A DNA stretch of 64,000 nucleotides. Origin: Teratosphaeria epicoccoides. Lineage: Eukaryota; Ascomycota; Dothideomycetes; Mycosphaerellales; Teratosphaeriaceae. A program made the position numbers and the translations under genes. The notes under the pieces are model-generated. The model was not told the origin of the DNA, made no database searches, and saw only the letters and a list, made by a program, of their open reading frames with translations. The stretch spans positions 372,001 through 436,000 of the forward strand of contig JADDMT010000009.1 of assembly GCA_021401465.1 (NCBI GenBank), written 5' to 3'. Shown piece after piece: positions 21,556-31,918 of this stretch (positions are counted from its first letter, which is position 1; every line of letters starts with the position of its first letter).

Positions 21556-23552
21556 AATTTCTCCGCTCGCAACAGGCTTCCAGCTCATGGTAGACATTGC
21601 GCTTACAAAGTCTTCCCGAACCAATTGCAACAACACTTGAAGTCATAGAGTCGCTGGACGCTGTCTGTGGGACCCAAATTGCCTCTCACGGCGCGGCCGC
21701 GCTGTGTTTAGACAGCTTTGAACGCCCGAAGCATATCAACGCAGATGTTGAGACGGATGATGATACTTGCCTATGGAGTTGAAGCAAGTCCCACAACACA
21801 ACACAGCCTCGGCATCGTGTAGCGTCCTGACAGTAATGCGAGATCAAACTAGCTCAATCAACGTGCGACGCTGGCCTCTGCACCCACGCATCGAAACCAT
21901 CGCACAGCTGCAAGCGATATTGTCAGTATAGAGCCACGCGCTTTCGCGAGTGCGCCTTCTGGTGGATTTCAGGCGACTACAGTGCAGCTCGCCTATCGTT
22001 GATTGGCGGGATCCACAACGCTGTTGGTAACGCTGCACCAGCAAATTCGCGATGGAATGCGTTGTCTTCTGCGCCTATCACTCGTTGAGAAGACGGCCGT
22101 CACTCGTTGAGAAGATGGTGTGCAAATGCCGGGTTTTCAATTCTCTCTTCACCGTCCTGAGTCTTCTCGTCTTGGTAGACATCGGCAACTCATGGCCTGT
22201 ACCCGTGACGACGTCTGCCATCACGCGCCTGTGAACGACGTACAGAGTAAGCAGAGGTCGCCCACTCGAACGCGCTGATAAGCAAGCTGACGCGTAGCCG
22301 AGACAGCCAAGGCGACCAAATCGTATATCGAATGTTTACCCTCATGCGTAGATCGGCAGGCAGACATGGGGTTTAGGGGGGAGCGGTAAGAGGTGGGTTT
22401 CGTGCTCAGGACCACGCCTGGGAGACATTTTGATTTGCTGGGAACGTATCACGTATTCCGCCCGCAAGCTTATCTCGGGCCTTTCTGCTTCGTTACCAGC
22501 AAATCCTGAAATGCCTGCACTCACCTGCCTATACCGGAGACAAGCAATCATGATGCGCGGCTGGCTTGCGGCCCACCTGCGGGGTACATATTCTGGAAAG
22601 ACGCTAAAGTGGACCAAATCGTACATACGATTCCGAAATAGAGACGCTCGCATGATGCATGGCGCTCTCGTGACTGATCTTGCGATCTGTTGCTACCAAT
22701 GTGGAGGAAATATCGTGCCTGCCTATTTCGACGCCGAGGTCGCGATAACGGAAGCCAAGAGCTTATGCCAAGCTCGACAAGCATTTTCGGTTGTTTTATT
22801 ATATCAGTCAGAAGCCCTAGCAAATGTTCTACTGCCTTAGCACGGCCGTCGGGCAGTCTTGAAGACAGCCAATCAAGGGCCCCCGCATCCCGGTGACCGG
22901 TCTGTCCGTGGTAGACAATGTGCACGAGACGAATCAGGGAAAGAAGCCCAGTATGCAAGACTGGGATCTCTGGCGAGACAAAGCAGACTCGCAGGAAGTT
23001 AGGCAGGCACGCTTTGTAAGATACGATATGAGTCGCTAAATGCTCACACGAGCAAACCATTTATCGCCCAGTCATTAGACTTTCCGTTATCTTACATGCA
23101 CCTCCCGCATCCCACCGTCCCACGCCGGTCGGCCTCATCGGGCTGTAGCAGTCACTGGGCACCCTCGTCCTCATCCTCGTGCACTGCTACTGCCTCCTCA
23201 CAGCTTCCAGCTGTACTCATCACCATAGAACACTTCATTGTGCTGGTGTAGGTTACCTGCTGCGACAAAGCTTTGCGACCTCACCTAGCATTCCGGGTCC
23301 TACTTGCGCCAATTACGTTATACCAAGATCGTCATAGGCCAGCGCAGCCAACGCCGTGCCAGGCACGCTGGCGCGAACCAGGAACGAGGAGCGTCCGGTA
23401 CGACCTTATTACGCATCGTCGCGTGGAGACTTCAGACAGGACGGGTCGATCGCAGAGACTCTTCTGTGACACACGAGAACCGTTCTTTCCTTCTTCCGCG
23501 TTAAGGAACCATCTGCGCCTTCCCTCTATGAGGCTTGTGACACATCGCGATC
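21556..23552. other. Intergenic, 2 kb
   Basis: No supportable gene. It contains one 21-bp direct repeat (22079-22120) and open frames without recognisable content. The right end is the promoter and leader of the next gene. Confidence 0.5.
22079..22120. repeat. Two-copy 21-bp tandem repeat
   Basis: The unit TCACTCGTTGAGAAGA is present at 22079 and again at 22100, each followed by a similar 5-bp tail. Seen directly; function unknown. Confidence 0.6.
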
Positions 23553-24989
23553 ATGATGGTGCCCAGGAGTTATCGCTATTCTTCCTCGTCGCCGAACCAG
23601 ATATATGATGAAAAAACAGGGCGGAGGAGTAGCAGCGGCAAGAAGAATGCACAGGCGTCACCAAGGACGCAACAGAAAGAGGCAGAGAGGCCACGATCAC
23701 CGCAGCGCACACAAACCGAGCCGACCAAACCCGTGACACAGCCCATGGCAGTGCCAACGACAGAGCGAAGCAAATACACGGGATCATCACAGGCAATGCC
23801 GACTCGTCACCCAAGAACGTCTGCACGAGGCGTCAGGCGATCACCCGCAAGCCATGACTCCAATGAATTGCCTCCAGCAATCGCCGCGCTGCTGGCGATG
23901 ACCACGATTCCACCGCCGAAGGCCAGCCAATTTCGAAGAAGGTCACGCGACCAGCGTCGTATCTCCATTGATGAGCTGGTTAATGATTGGAAGAGCGATG
24001 ATTCTCTTCAGCTGGGTCTGAGTAGCAGCGCGGCCCTCAGCATTCTACTCGAGGATGGTGAGATGACTGAAGATCAGTACACCCCATCTAGCGCAGGTCA
24101 GAAAATGCTGTCTGTCAGGTCGTCCTCCAACGAGAGCATGCCGTCATTGGAGGCGGACGATCGGTCGGTTTTGTCACTTGGCAGTCCGTCAACCCCAAAT
24201 TCGCTGCGAAGCCGCAAATCGAGCAGAGATTTGAGACGCGAAAAGCTGCGTTTGTCGCTGTCCACTGAAGACACGACCACAGATCATCCCTTGGTCGAGT
24301 CGAGTTCCCTGGACGAAGTGGACGAGCTTGTCCTTACACCCAAGGCCAAGAACATCCCCAAGCCAAAGTCGTCCTTCACCTCCAACCTCACAACTTCTCT
24401 CAAAGCGCTAAAGCAGCGCACCATCATCTCTATCCAAGCCTTCACACTCAGCAACGCAACGGCCCCCTCGCAACGACAGTCCTCGTCCGCTTTCTCAGAC
24501 GACATACTCTGGTCACATCCATTCCTATTTCCACGGCTGAGCAATGAGATCAGGCCGACCATTGAAGGTTTGCCAAGTCAGGCTGATCGACGGTATCTTA
24601 ATCCGGTACCGCTCACATTCGAGGAGCAAGAAGCGCCATTCCAGCAAGCTCTGCATGCTCCGTACTTGGCCGAGACGATCCAACATGCCCCACAAATCCA
24701 GATGCAGACGTACAGTCGTGGTCGAAGGCGAGCCAGATCCGGCCGTTCGGCGAGCTCGGATCCAAGCTCAGAAGCCGGCAGGGCGCTTTCTGGAGTCCGT
24801 CAACGCGAGCCTCGTGAGAACAGCGACTTCCTCCGCGTAGTAGTCCTGGAGATGAACATGCGCCGCGAAGGCAAGCTGGAATCTGGACGGGCGAGGATCT
24901 GGCTGCCACCACGCCAGGTGGTCAACATAGACACCTCGGCCGGCGACCGTAGGATACCGCCCCGTTGGACGGGTGTGAGCGCTTATTGA
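23553..24989 (+). CDS. Conserved fungal protein of unknown function, mostly disordered
   Basis: A 478-residue intronless frame starting with two consecutive Met codons. Most of it is Ser/Arg/Pro-rich and disordered. Four islands look conserved: LPPAIAALLAMTTIPPPK (about 107-125), ISIDELVNDWKSDDSLQLGL (about 138-157), ILWSHPFLFPRLSNEIRPTI (about 315-335), and near the C-terminus SDFLRVVVLEMNMRREGKL with RARIWLPPRQ and a final RWTGVSAY. The pattern of short hydrophobic islands in a charged chain suggests a scaffold with several binding peptides. I do not recognise a named family and assign no function. Convergent with eIF4B. Confidence 0.8.
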   Translation: MMVPRSYRYSSSSPNQIYDEKTGRRSSSGKKNAQASPRTQQKEAERPRSPQRTQTEPTKPVTQPMAVPTTERSKYTGSSQAMPTRHPRTSARGVRRSPASHDSNELPPAIAALLAMTTIPPPKASQFRRRSRDQRRISIDELVNDWKSDDSLQLGLSSSAALSILLEDGEMTEDQYTPSSAGQKMLSVRSSSNESMPSLEADDRSVLSLGSPSTPNSLRSRKSSRDLRREKLRLSLSTEDTTTDHPLVESSSLDEVDELVLTPKAKNIPKPKSSFTSNLTTSLKALKQRTIISIQAFTLSNATAPSQRQSSSAFSDDILWSHPFLFPRLSNEIRPTIEGLPSQADRRYLNPVPLTFEEQEAPFQQALHAPYLAETIQHAPQIQMQTYSRGRRRARSGRSASSDPSSEAGRALSGVRQREPRENSDFLRVVVLEMNMRREGKLESGRARIWLPPRQVVNIDTSAGDRRIPPRWTGVSAY

Positions 24990-26849
24990 TACGTATTTAG
25001 CAGCGACGAAGCAAGAAAATATTTTTGATACGATAGGAAGGATCCCTGATGATGGGCATTCTGGAGTGATAAACCTTTCGAATTATTGAAGCGTTTGAGC
25101 GGCCGACCGTACCAAGGACATGCGAAACATTGATGGCACAGGTGGAGAGCTACCTATATACATATGACACTCATATGACACCCATATACTGTGGACGTGT
25201 CGGGTCATTCTTGATTAGCATTTCGCCATCTCAGTCATGTAGTGCGTGATCTCGCTGACGCGTTGCGCGATATTGCGAGCTTCCCCTGCATACCTCCTCA
25301 TATGCGTCACGTGAATGGGCTGATCTCAGGCTCGATTAAAGAAGTGACGGCCCTGCATCGGGCCCCATCACGAATGCAGAATGCTGATCGCAAGTACTGT
25401 TGTAATGCTATGAACTTGAATGCAGATCCAACTCATCCATCTCTCCCAGCTTCTGACGGAACTCTGATGACTTCTAAAGCTGTGCAGTGTACCCCAGCAC
25501 ATACGGTACGTACACACCACTTCCGCCCCTCAAGTCAATGACAGTAGTCATCATAGCCTCCAATAAGCCGCCAAGTGTCCCTAGCGAGGGACCGCTGCAA
25601 TGGAGGAAGCCGTGCAAGCGCCTTAGCTCACCAGGTCGTCTTGCTTGATATCTCACTTGATCCGAATCAATCTGAAGGGATTTGAAACCGCTCGGGCTCG
25701 CGAGCGAAGAGCATCGTGGAGGATGCCGATGATTGCCGCGCTGAGGCCTGCGGTGATGTGGTCGAGTGCTGCAGGCGACAAAGTCGCGCTCTTTAGGCTC
25801 GGCTCTGCACGATGGCCGGTCGTATTGGACGTGCCTCTGGTCGATCGTGGAGTCAGCCAGGTGACGGTGGAAGAGACTTTGACTCAGCCCAAGCGGGTGA
25901 TTGTGCGAGTGGATGGAATCGGCGTGGTCGGATTGTTGATCAGTATCAGGGTCGCTGATGAGCAAGTCGATGAAATTGCGGGCTTGCTTAGGCAGGCAGG
26001 ACGACCATGATCAAAGCACAGAACCTCACAGCGCATGCTGTTGCGCTCAAACCGTGGCTCGCCCGTCTTGCAAGGTCGCGACCAGGCCGAAGGCCCTCTT
26101 CTAGCAGGTCACAGTCCTCGGAACAAGTTGAGAGTGCACACGACAACATTGTTAGACAGTCCCACAATTCATCGTCAAGCACAAACGTCAATTTCGACTT
26201 CTCATTCTCGAGAAAGCACACCGCACATTACTCGCCAAGTGTGAGAGGAGGGTTCAGAATAGAGTATGTTACAGAAAAAGTATGATTGTAGCCGCAGTCG
26301 AAGAGAGAGGAAAGAGCACGAGCTGTTGCCGCCACCACCCAGTAAGTCCGAACAATGCCGCCACGCCCAAACATGACCTTCAAGTGCACCAAAGGATTGG
26401 ATCACCTCATCCCATGTAGAGAGAAAATGCGGACGTCGGGTTGTGCTGTCGCGACTCGGTGGCCCAGAGAGCAGCGGTGTAAAGGTAGTAACCATGCTTT
26501 TTCTTAAAGGAGCCCAACAACAATCGTTATTCCCACACGCCATTCGCTATGCTCTCATTCTTGTTCACATTGTACTCTCTCATCCAAGCGTGAACGGCGG
26601 TCTGGACAAACTGGAGGACTGCTTCGGACGATGAGAGGCAGAAAAGGAACGGTCGCCAGCACGCCGACGTCCACGGCCCCCAACGCCACCGAAACCGCCG
26701 CGATTATGCTTGCGTTCACCTTCAGGCTTTTCGACACCCACAGTCACAGCCACCTTCCAGTCATTGAAGTCACCGTTCGCAGCTGCCGTCGCGGGAGACT
26801 CGTGAGCATCCATCCTCTTGCGCTCAGCGTGACTCGCCTCGGCTCGCCC
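24990..26849. other. Intergenic, convergent 3' ends
   Basis: About 1.9 kb. Overlapping open frames on both strands at 25474-26010 show no domain and no splice-consistent extension. Short CATATGACAC repeats occur near 25160. Nothing else seen. Confidence 0.45.
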
Positions 26850-28755
26850 CTAGGAAGCCAAAGCCCGCTGACCGCCACGGCGACTGCTCTTGGTCTTCGC
26901 ACCGACAGTGCTCCAGCCCTCGTCTTCCATGGCCTCGGCTGTAGACTCGGCGGTCGCACCCTCACCAGCATTCTTTTCCTGAACAATCTCCTGTGGCTTA
27001 GTCTCCTTGTCGCCGATAATCGTCCCATTGGCAGGCGCATCTGGTACATCAGCGGCACCTTCGGCCTCCTCCGCCGCTGCAGCATCGCCGTCAGCATCAC
27101 GGCTGAGGACAGTGAACTTCGGACGCTCCTTCTGTGCTGCCTCGCAGTTTTCCTTTGCTGCGCGAGGACCATTTTGCTGCTGACGCGAATGGCGGCGTGT
27201 TCCATCACGTGGGCCGGTCGGCGGTGCACGACCCGTTGGAGTGGTCACCTGTTCCTCTTCGGCCTGACCGCGGTCTGCACGTTCGGCGCGGGCAGCTCTG
27301 GCCTCGGCGTCCTGCTTCGTCTTCTCCTCCTTTGCCTTGGCATCTTCCTCCTGCTTCTGGCGAACGGCGAGTTGGCGCTTCTCTTCTATAGCGCGCTCGC
27401 GAGCTGCACTATCAACGGGCTTTGCGGCACCGAACGGAGATGCCTTCGATTCGTCTGCAGATGCAGCCGCGTCTGTTGGCGCCTCTGAAACGGTGCGCTT
27501 GGCCAGGTTCAGCCGAGGGCGTTCTTTTGGCACGTCTCGTGTGGACGGTGACGTAGGTGCTGAGGCGTCTGGTGTGGGTGCTGGGGATGGGTCAGGGCGC
27601 ATTTTCGATCGCCACTGGTTATCTTGCTCAGCAGCGGTAGGGACACGCTCAGCCGTAGGTCTTGGCGGCCGTGATCCAGTGTCTGACCTGCCCTCACCCC
27701 AAGATGGACCTGTGCTTCTGTCGCGCGTTCCACCGGCTTCTCTCAAACGGCCGCCTTCCCGGATCGGTGGGCCAGCAGTCGGGGTTGGTGACAAGGGTCC
27801 CTTTCGCTCCCAGTTGCCAAAGTCGCGCACCTTGGCATCATTTTCGAAGAAGCCTGGCCTGCGGCTGCCGCCACGCTCGCTGCCCCCATCTGAACGGGCG
27901 TCGTCCAAGTTTCTGCTGAAGCCACGATTCGATGGCTGACGAGTGTTTTGTGGAAGCTCTGGGAGTGGGCCTTTGCGCGACCAATCCGAGAAATCGCGAG
28001 TTGACTCTGCACGATCCTTGGCTGTTTACAGTCAGTATCGCGGACTGATGAGTTATGTGCACAAAATTGACTTACGAGGCTCAGCGACAGAGATCTTGAT
28101 GTTTCGGCCCATGAAGTTAGTCTCGGACTTGGTCAGGGCGATCTTAAGCCCATCAAGTGTGCCGAACTCGACATAGCCAAAGCCCTTTGGCTTGCGATCC
28201 ACCTTATCTTCGACTATCCGCACGCTGGTCACTTGGCACCCTTCGAGGAAGCCCTCAATGTCTGCCTGTGAGACGTCATAGGCCAGGTTACCCAGATGCG
28301 CGGTGTATGGTGGCTTGTCAGGAAGCGGGAGCTGCTCACGCACAGCGTATTGCGGACGGTCTGATGCAGCTGTCAGTCAGTCTGTCTCCACTTCCGCGTG
28401 TCTCTGCTCTTCGAAGACCGTACCATAGCTTGCGCCCCGTCCACCCATGCCGCCCCCCATTCCGCTGCCAGAACGCTCCCATGTTGGCTGCGTGAACGCG
28501 CGCTTCTCGCCTCCGTCTCTGTCACCTCGATCTCTTGAGCTGTATCCGGACGGCGCGGCTGGGAGAGGCTGCGTCTCCATTTCGTCGGCCCATGACCCGA
28601 GCGACTGATCCGTGAGGAACGCGCCCAGATTCATCTTCTCCTGCTTCTTCTTCGGAGCTGCGCATCATGTATCAGTCTATATTCCCACATGACTGCGCGT
28701 GCCTTCCATTTGTGGAAGTGTGCGCGCCCGGAGCCTGGAGGATGTACGAACCCAT
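26850..28755 (-). CDS. TIF3: Translation initiation factor eIF4B (Tif3) with RRM
   Basis: Four exons on the minus strand: 28752-28755 (only ATGG), 28424-28657, 28076-28360, 26850-28021; 564 residues. Splicing yields MAPKKKQEKMNLGAFLTDQS, the normal fungal eIF4B start, then SWADEMETQPLP. The RRM is at about 98-175 with RNP2 AHLGNL and RNP1 KGFGYVEF (138-145). After it come repeated DFSDWSRKGPLP and DFGNWERKGPLSP boxes, the tandem repeat of fungal eIF4B, then a Lys/Glu/Ala-rich charged region and a terminal DEGWSTVGAKTKSS motif. eIF4B stimulates the eIF4A helicase and aids 48S complex formation in the cytoplasm. Introns are 94, 63 and 54 bp. The 4-nt first exon is inferred from protein conservation; its donor is GTTCGT. 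Confidence 0.92.
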
Positions 28756-29040
28756 GATTGCGGGTTTTAGTGATGTGCGAGCCTCACGAAATGTCCGTGT
28801 GGCTCTTCCTGGTAATATCCCTCTCTGGGTGAGCGCCGTGAAATGCGCTCTCTGTGTCTGTCTCAGATTCTCGGTGTCGATGTCTAATTCTGGAGTTTGG
28901 TAGTGGTGGTCTCGCCTTCGCGGAAGTGCGGGCCAGGCCGAACAGGGGGACGTTCGATATTTTCAGGCCTGGCGATTCTCTCCTTTTCACACGCACATCC
29001 TTAGATCACGCGACCAGATGCCTCTTCGATGAAAGCAAAC

Positions 29041-29951
29041 ATGGCACAGCCAGAACGGCCGACGAGGGATGATCATCCAGTTGCCGCTGTCATCGAGCCA
29101 GCGCTGAAAGTTGGCCTTGCATGCGGTACGTGCCTCTTTTCACATGCGGCTGGGCCTCGGGTATACGAGTGCATCATTCTTGGCATAGACCATTCCCTAG
29201 ATTTCTCTATGCCATGCGAGCCTGAACATGGCGAACAGTCTTGATCGTCAGCTTGAACATGAAATCTTTGGATGAAGTCCGTCCTGGTCATTGCACCCCT
29301 TGAAGCAGAGCAGGATTGCTGTCACCTCGAGACACCCTGCAGCACGGTACCTGCATAGTGGAATCAAGGTTGACATCTCGTTCAGGGACGGCAGGTTTCT
29401 TGCTTGGAGGCGCTGCAGGCATTGTCAAAGCCACGACACCCTTCATATTCGCCTCAGTGTCCGGGCTCCAGACATATGCACTGGGTACCACTTTCTGGGC
29501 ATGCCGTGCCACTTACTTGCGAATGCAAGACGTCGGTGACCTCGGACCCCATGATTACACCATAGCCAGTGCGGCCTCGGGAGCCTTGTCGGGAGGCCTT
29601 GTGGCTTTTGCAACACGAGGACGGCGCAACGTCATACCTGCTACGCTCATGTGGTCGTTGATAGCTGGCAGTGGTCAAATGGCGTACAACACGATATCGA
29701 TCCGGCCACAAACAGCCCAACAGCCGCTAAAGGAGACTTTCTGGAAGCAAATCACAAGCCAGTCTTGGAGCCCGGTCAAAGTCATGAGTAATCAAGAATA
29801 CGCGGAGCTACTCAGAGAGAAGATGTTGAAGGTGAACGTCGAGATTGCTATGCTGAATGATAAGATTGCTGCCCTGCAGAAACAACAGGAGACAGAGGAC
29901 GACCAGTCTTCTGCTGCTTCCGCAGACCAGGAGAAGAAAAGCATCACCTGA
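29041..29951 (+). CDS. Tim17/22-like integral membrane protein
   Basis: Exons 29041-29125 and 29386-29951 with a 260-bp intron, the longest assigned here; 216 residues. The join gives LKVGLACGTAGFLLGGAAGI, a glycine-zipper helix like helix 1 of Tim17/Tim22 proteins. Three more likely membrane segments follow (PFIFASVSGLQTYALGTTFW, YTIASAASGALSGGLVAF, VIPATLMWSLIAGSGQMAYN). The C-terminal 60 residues are a predicted coiled coil (AELLREKMLKVNVEIAMLND). I infer a mitochondrial membrane protein; the precise role is unknown. ATG 29029 (MKANMAQ) is an alternative start. It diverges from eIF4B (285 bp between starts) and converges with the next gene, stops 57 bp apart. Confidence 0.8.
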
Positions 29952-30008
29952 ATGCCCCATCAGCCTATCGAGATTCGGTGGGCATGTGAAAGCGTTCAAC
30001 TCCTTGAG

Positions 30009-30580
30009 TTATTCATCCAAAAGCGAATTGCTTTCACCAGAGCGATGCAGCTGCGCCTCATAATGCCGCTGTTTCTTGAGGTCCTCCATGGCAAACAGTA
30101 TCGCGGGATAGAAAGGAAGGCTTCAGCAATCATTAGCCTTTCTTCCATGAGACGCGCAAGCCGAGCTACTCACATCAACAGTACGACGGAGATCATTGCA
30201 GCGACCACTCGCTGATTCTGCATGGTGCCTCTTTCGTCATAAGACGAAGCCGCAGCAATTGCGTCGAACAAGCACCACGCCCATAGAGCAGTAGCGAGCA
30301 ATGATTTGACGATTTCGCAGCGGAGGGTAAACTGCTTATCGGTCTCTTCGCGTGCAATTTGTCGCTGGACTGAGACCACTGTGATGGTGGCGGCTGCCAT
30401 AATTGCCGTGAAGAGGCGGGTCACGAAGTCATAGATCGATCCATCGACAGTGTTTAAGAGATTCAGAATCACCAGAATACCCAGGCAGATCAAGATTGGG
30501 CTAGCGACTATGGCCTGCCAGATCCAGAGGGTACGGAGGAAGAGGGATGGCAGTGGCGGATCGCGCTTTGCTGGGTCCAT
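30009..30580 (-). CDS. Small four-helix membrane protein, unknown function
   Basis: Exons 30174-30580 and 30009-30120 on the minus strand, intron 53 bp (GTGAGT ... GCTGAAG); 172 residues. The splice replaces an early stop with LLILPFYPAILFAMEDLKKQ. Four hydrophobic helices are visible: about 20-42 (IVASPILICLGILVILNLL), 50-70, 90-112 (IVKSLLATALWAWCLFDAIA) and 128-150. The N-terminus (MDPAKRDPPLPSLFLRTLW) and C-terminus are hydrophilic. No family recognised; the even number of helices suggests both ends are on the same side. Confidence 0.75.
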
Positions 30581-31918
30581 GATTTGGAAACCACGACTTC
30601 GTCTGTTATTGCTTCTTTGGCGAGACTCGTTGTATGGCAGAGCGGGTTTCGGACCATCCAGTGAGGTATGCGGGACATGGTGACATGCACGCCCGGCAGA
30701 GATAGGCTCGAGCGGCTAAACTTGGTCCGCTTCGAGTTGCTTGGCACTAGGAGGTAACGGAGAGGTCGGCTCAGCTTCGTCCGCTTTGGACTTCACGCTT
30801 TCTGATTTCAAGAGTCGCATCAAGCGGAAGAATTGCTCAAGCGGCCCACGATAGGCCGTGTGATGCTCGCATGCTGCATACCTATTGCTCGACAGTCTAA
30901 AAATCCCCCCAGCTAGCTGGACGCACCTTACGCGTGCGTAATCTGTGGTCAAAACTGATGACATAGCCAGTCAAGGAGCAGTCAACTGTGTGACAAAGCA
31001 TGCAATCGTATCATCAGGCAGTCAACCACATCAAAGTGGATTTAAATTTTGACATGAGCTCTCTTCCTTGAATCAGCAGGCAGTCAACCACATCAAGGAC
31101 TAGTCAGCCATGTCGAGAAACAGTCAATCGTTTGACGAAACACTCATTTACGTTAGCAGGCAGTTAACCAGATCAACCAGTCAGCTCGTCACTTGGCTGA
31201 CGAAAACACTCTAGCTATTTAAGGGCAGATGGCTCCTCTTTAGTGGGATGTTCAGAGTTCAGAAAGACAGCCGGGATGTTTAGCAGAAGCAATACTGCAT
31301 GCCTTGCATCTGCAGCAATTTGAGAGGTCCATATGGTCTCTTGTGACCGTCGGCAGATCACCGCCATCTTCTACCAAGCACGAAAGTCGTTGCAGACTCG
31401 TCATCCAGATCCGGACTCTGTTCGTTGGTGAAATCAGTCTTCCAGGATCTTTTCGCATTGGTAGTCGTGCTAGCTTTCAGCTTTCAGTGGTGCCGACGAG
31501 CAATATGGCGCAGAACATCGCCTGGTAAAAAGATAGATGGGGCAACTGCCCAGGCTTCACGCTTTCAATCATTTCCTTCTGACCTCGGGTTTTTTCATGT
31601 GACGATTTGGGAGAAAGCCGAGCGCACTCACGTTAGGGCACATTCACGTGGAAAAGCGTACACGCATAACGTGAAAGTCGTTTCGGATTACCTTATCAAT
31701 CATTTTCTTAAACCAGACATGCACTTTTGACACGCTGCTGGACTTCTCTCTCCAGGACGTAACGTTGCGCAAGAACTTGTCAGACTTACAGCGTCCTCGA
31801 ACTCACCAAGGCACATCAACCATTCAACAAAGCCCACACGCCTAAACACACCTGGTACCGCCAGTCACATTCGAGTCGCAAACTACTCAGCTTCCGATAT
31901 TGCCGTCTATTTGCAGCA
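30581..31918. other. Intergenic, divergent promoters
   Basis: About 1.3 kb between divergent genes. Its middle holds three copies of an 18-bp sequence listed separately. No gene is supportable. Confidence 0.5.
31017..31176. repeat. Three dispersed copies of GGCAGTCAACCACATCAA
   Basis: Copies at 31017-31034 and 31079-31096 are identical; a third at 31159-31176 differs at two bases. More degenerate CAGTCAA words lie between and before them. Spacings are 62 and 80 bp, so this is not a simple tandem array. It lies 740-900 bp upstream of the 31919 gene. Confidence 0.65.

Noticed and set aside
25474..26010. Overlapping frames of 163 (minus) and 121 (plus) codons
   Set aside because: Neither has recognisable motifs; the plus frame lacks a good ATG.
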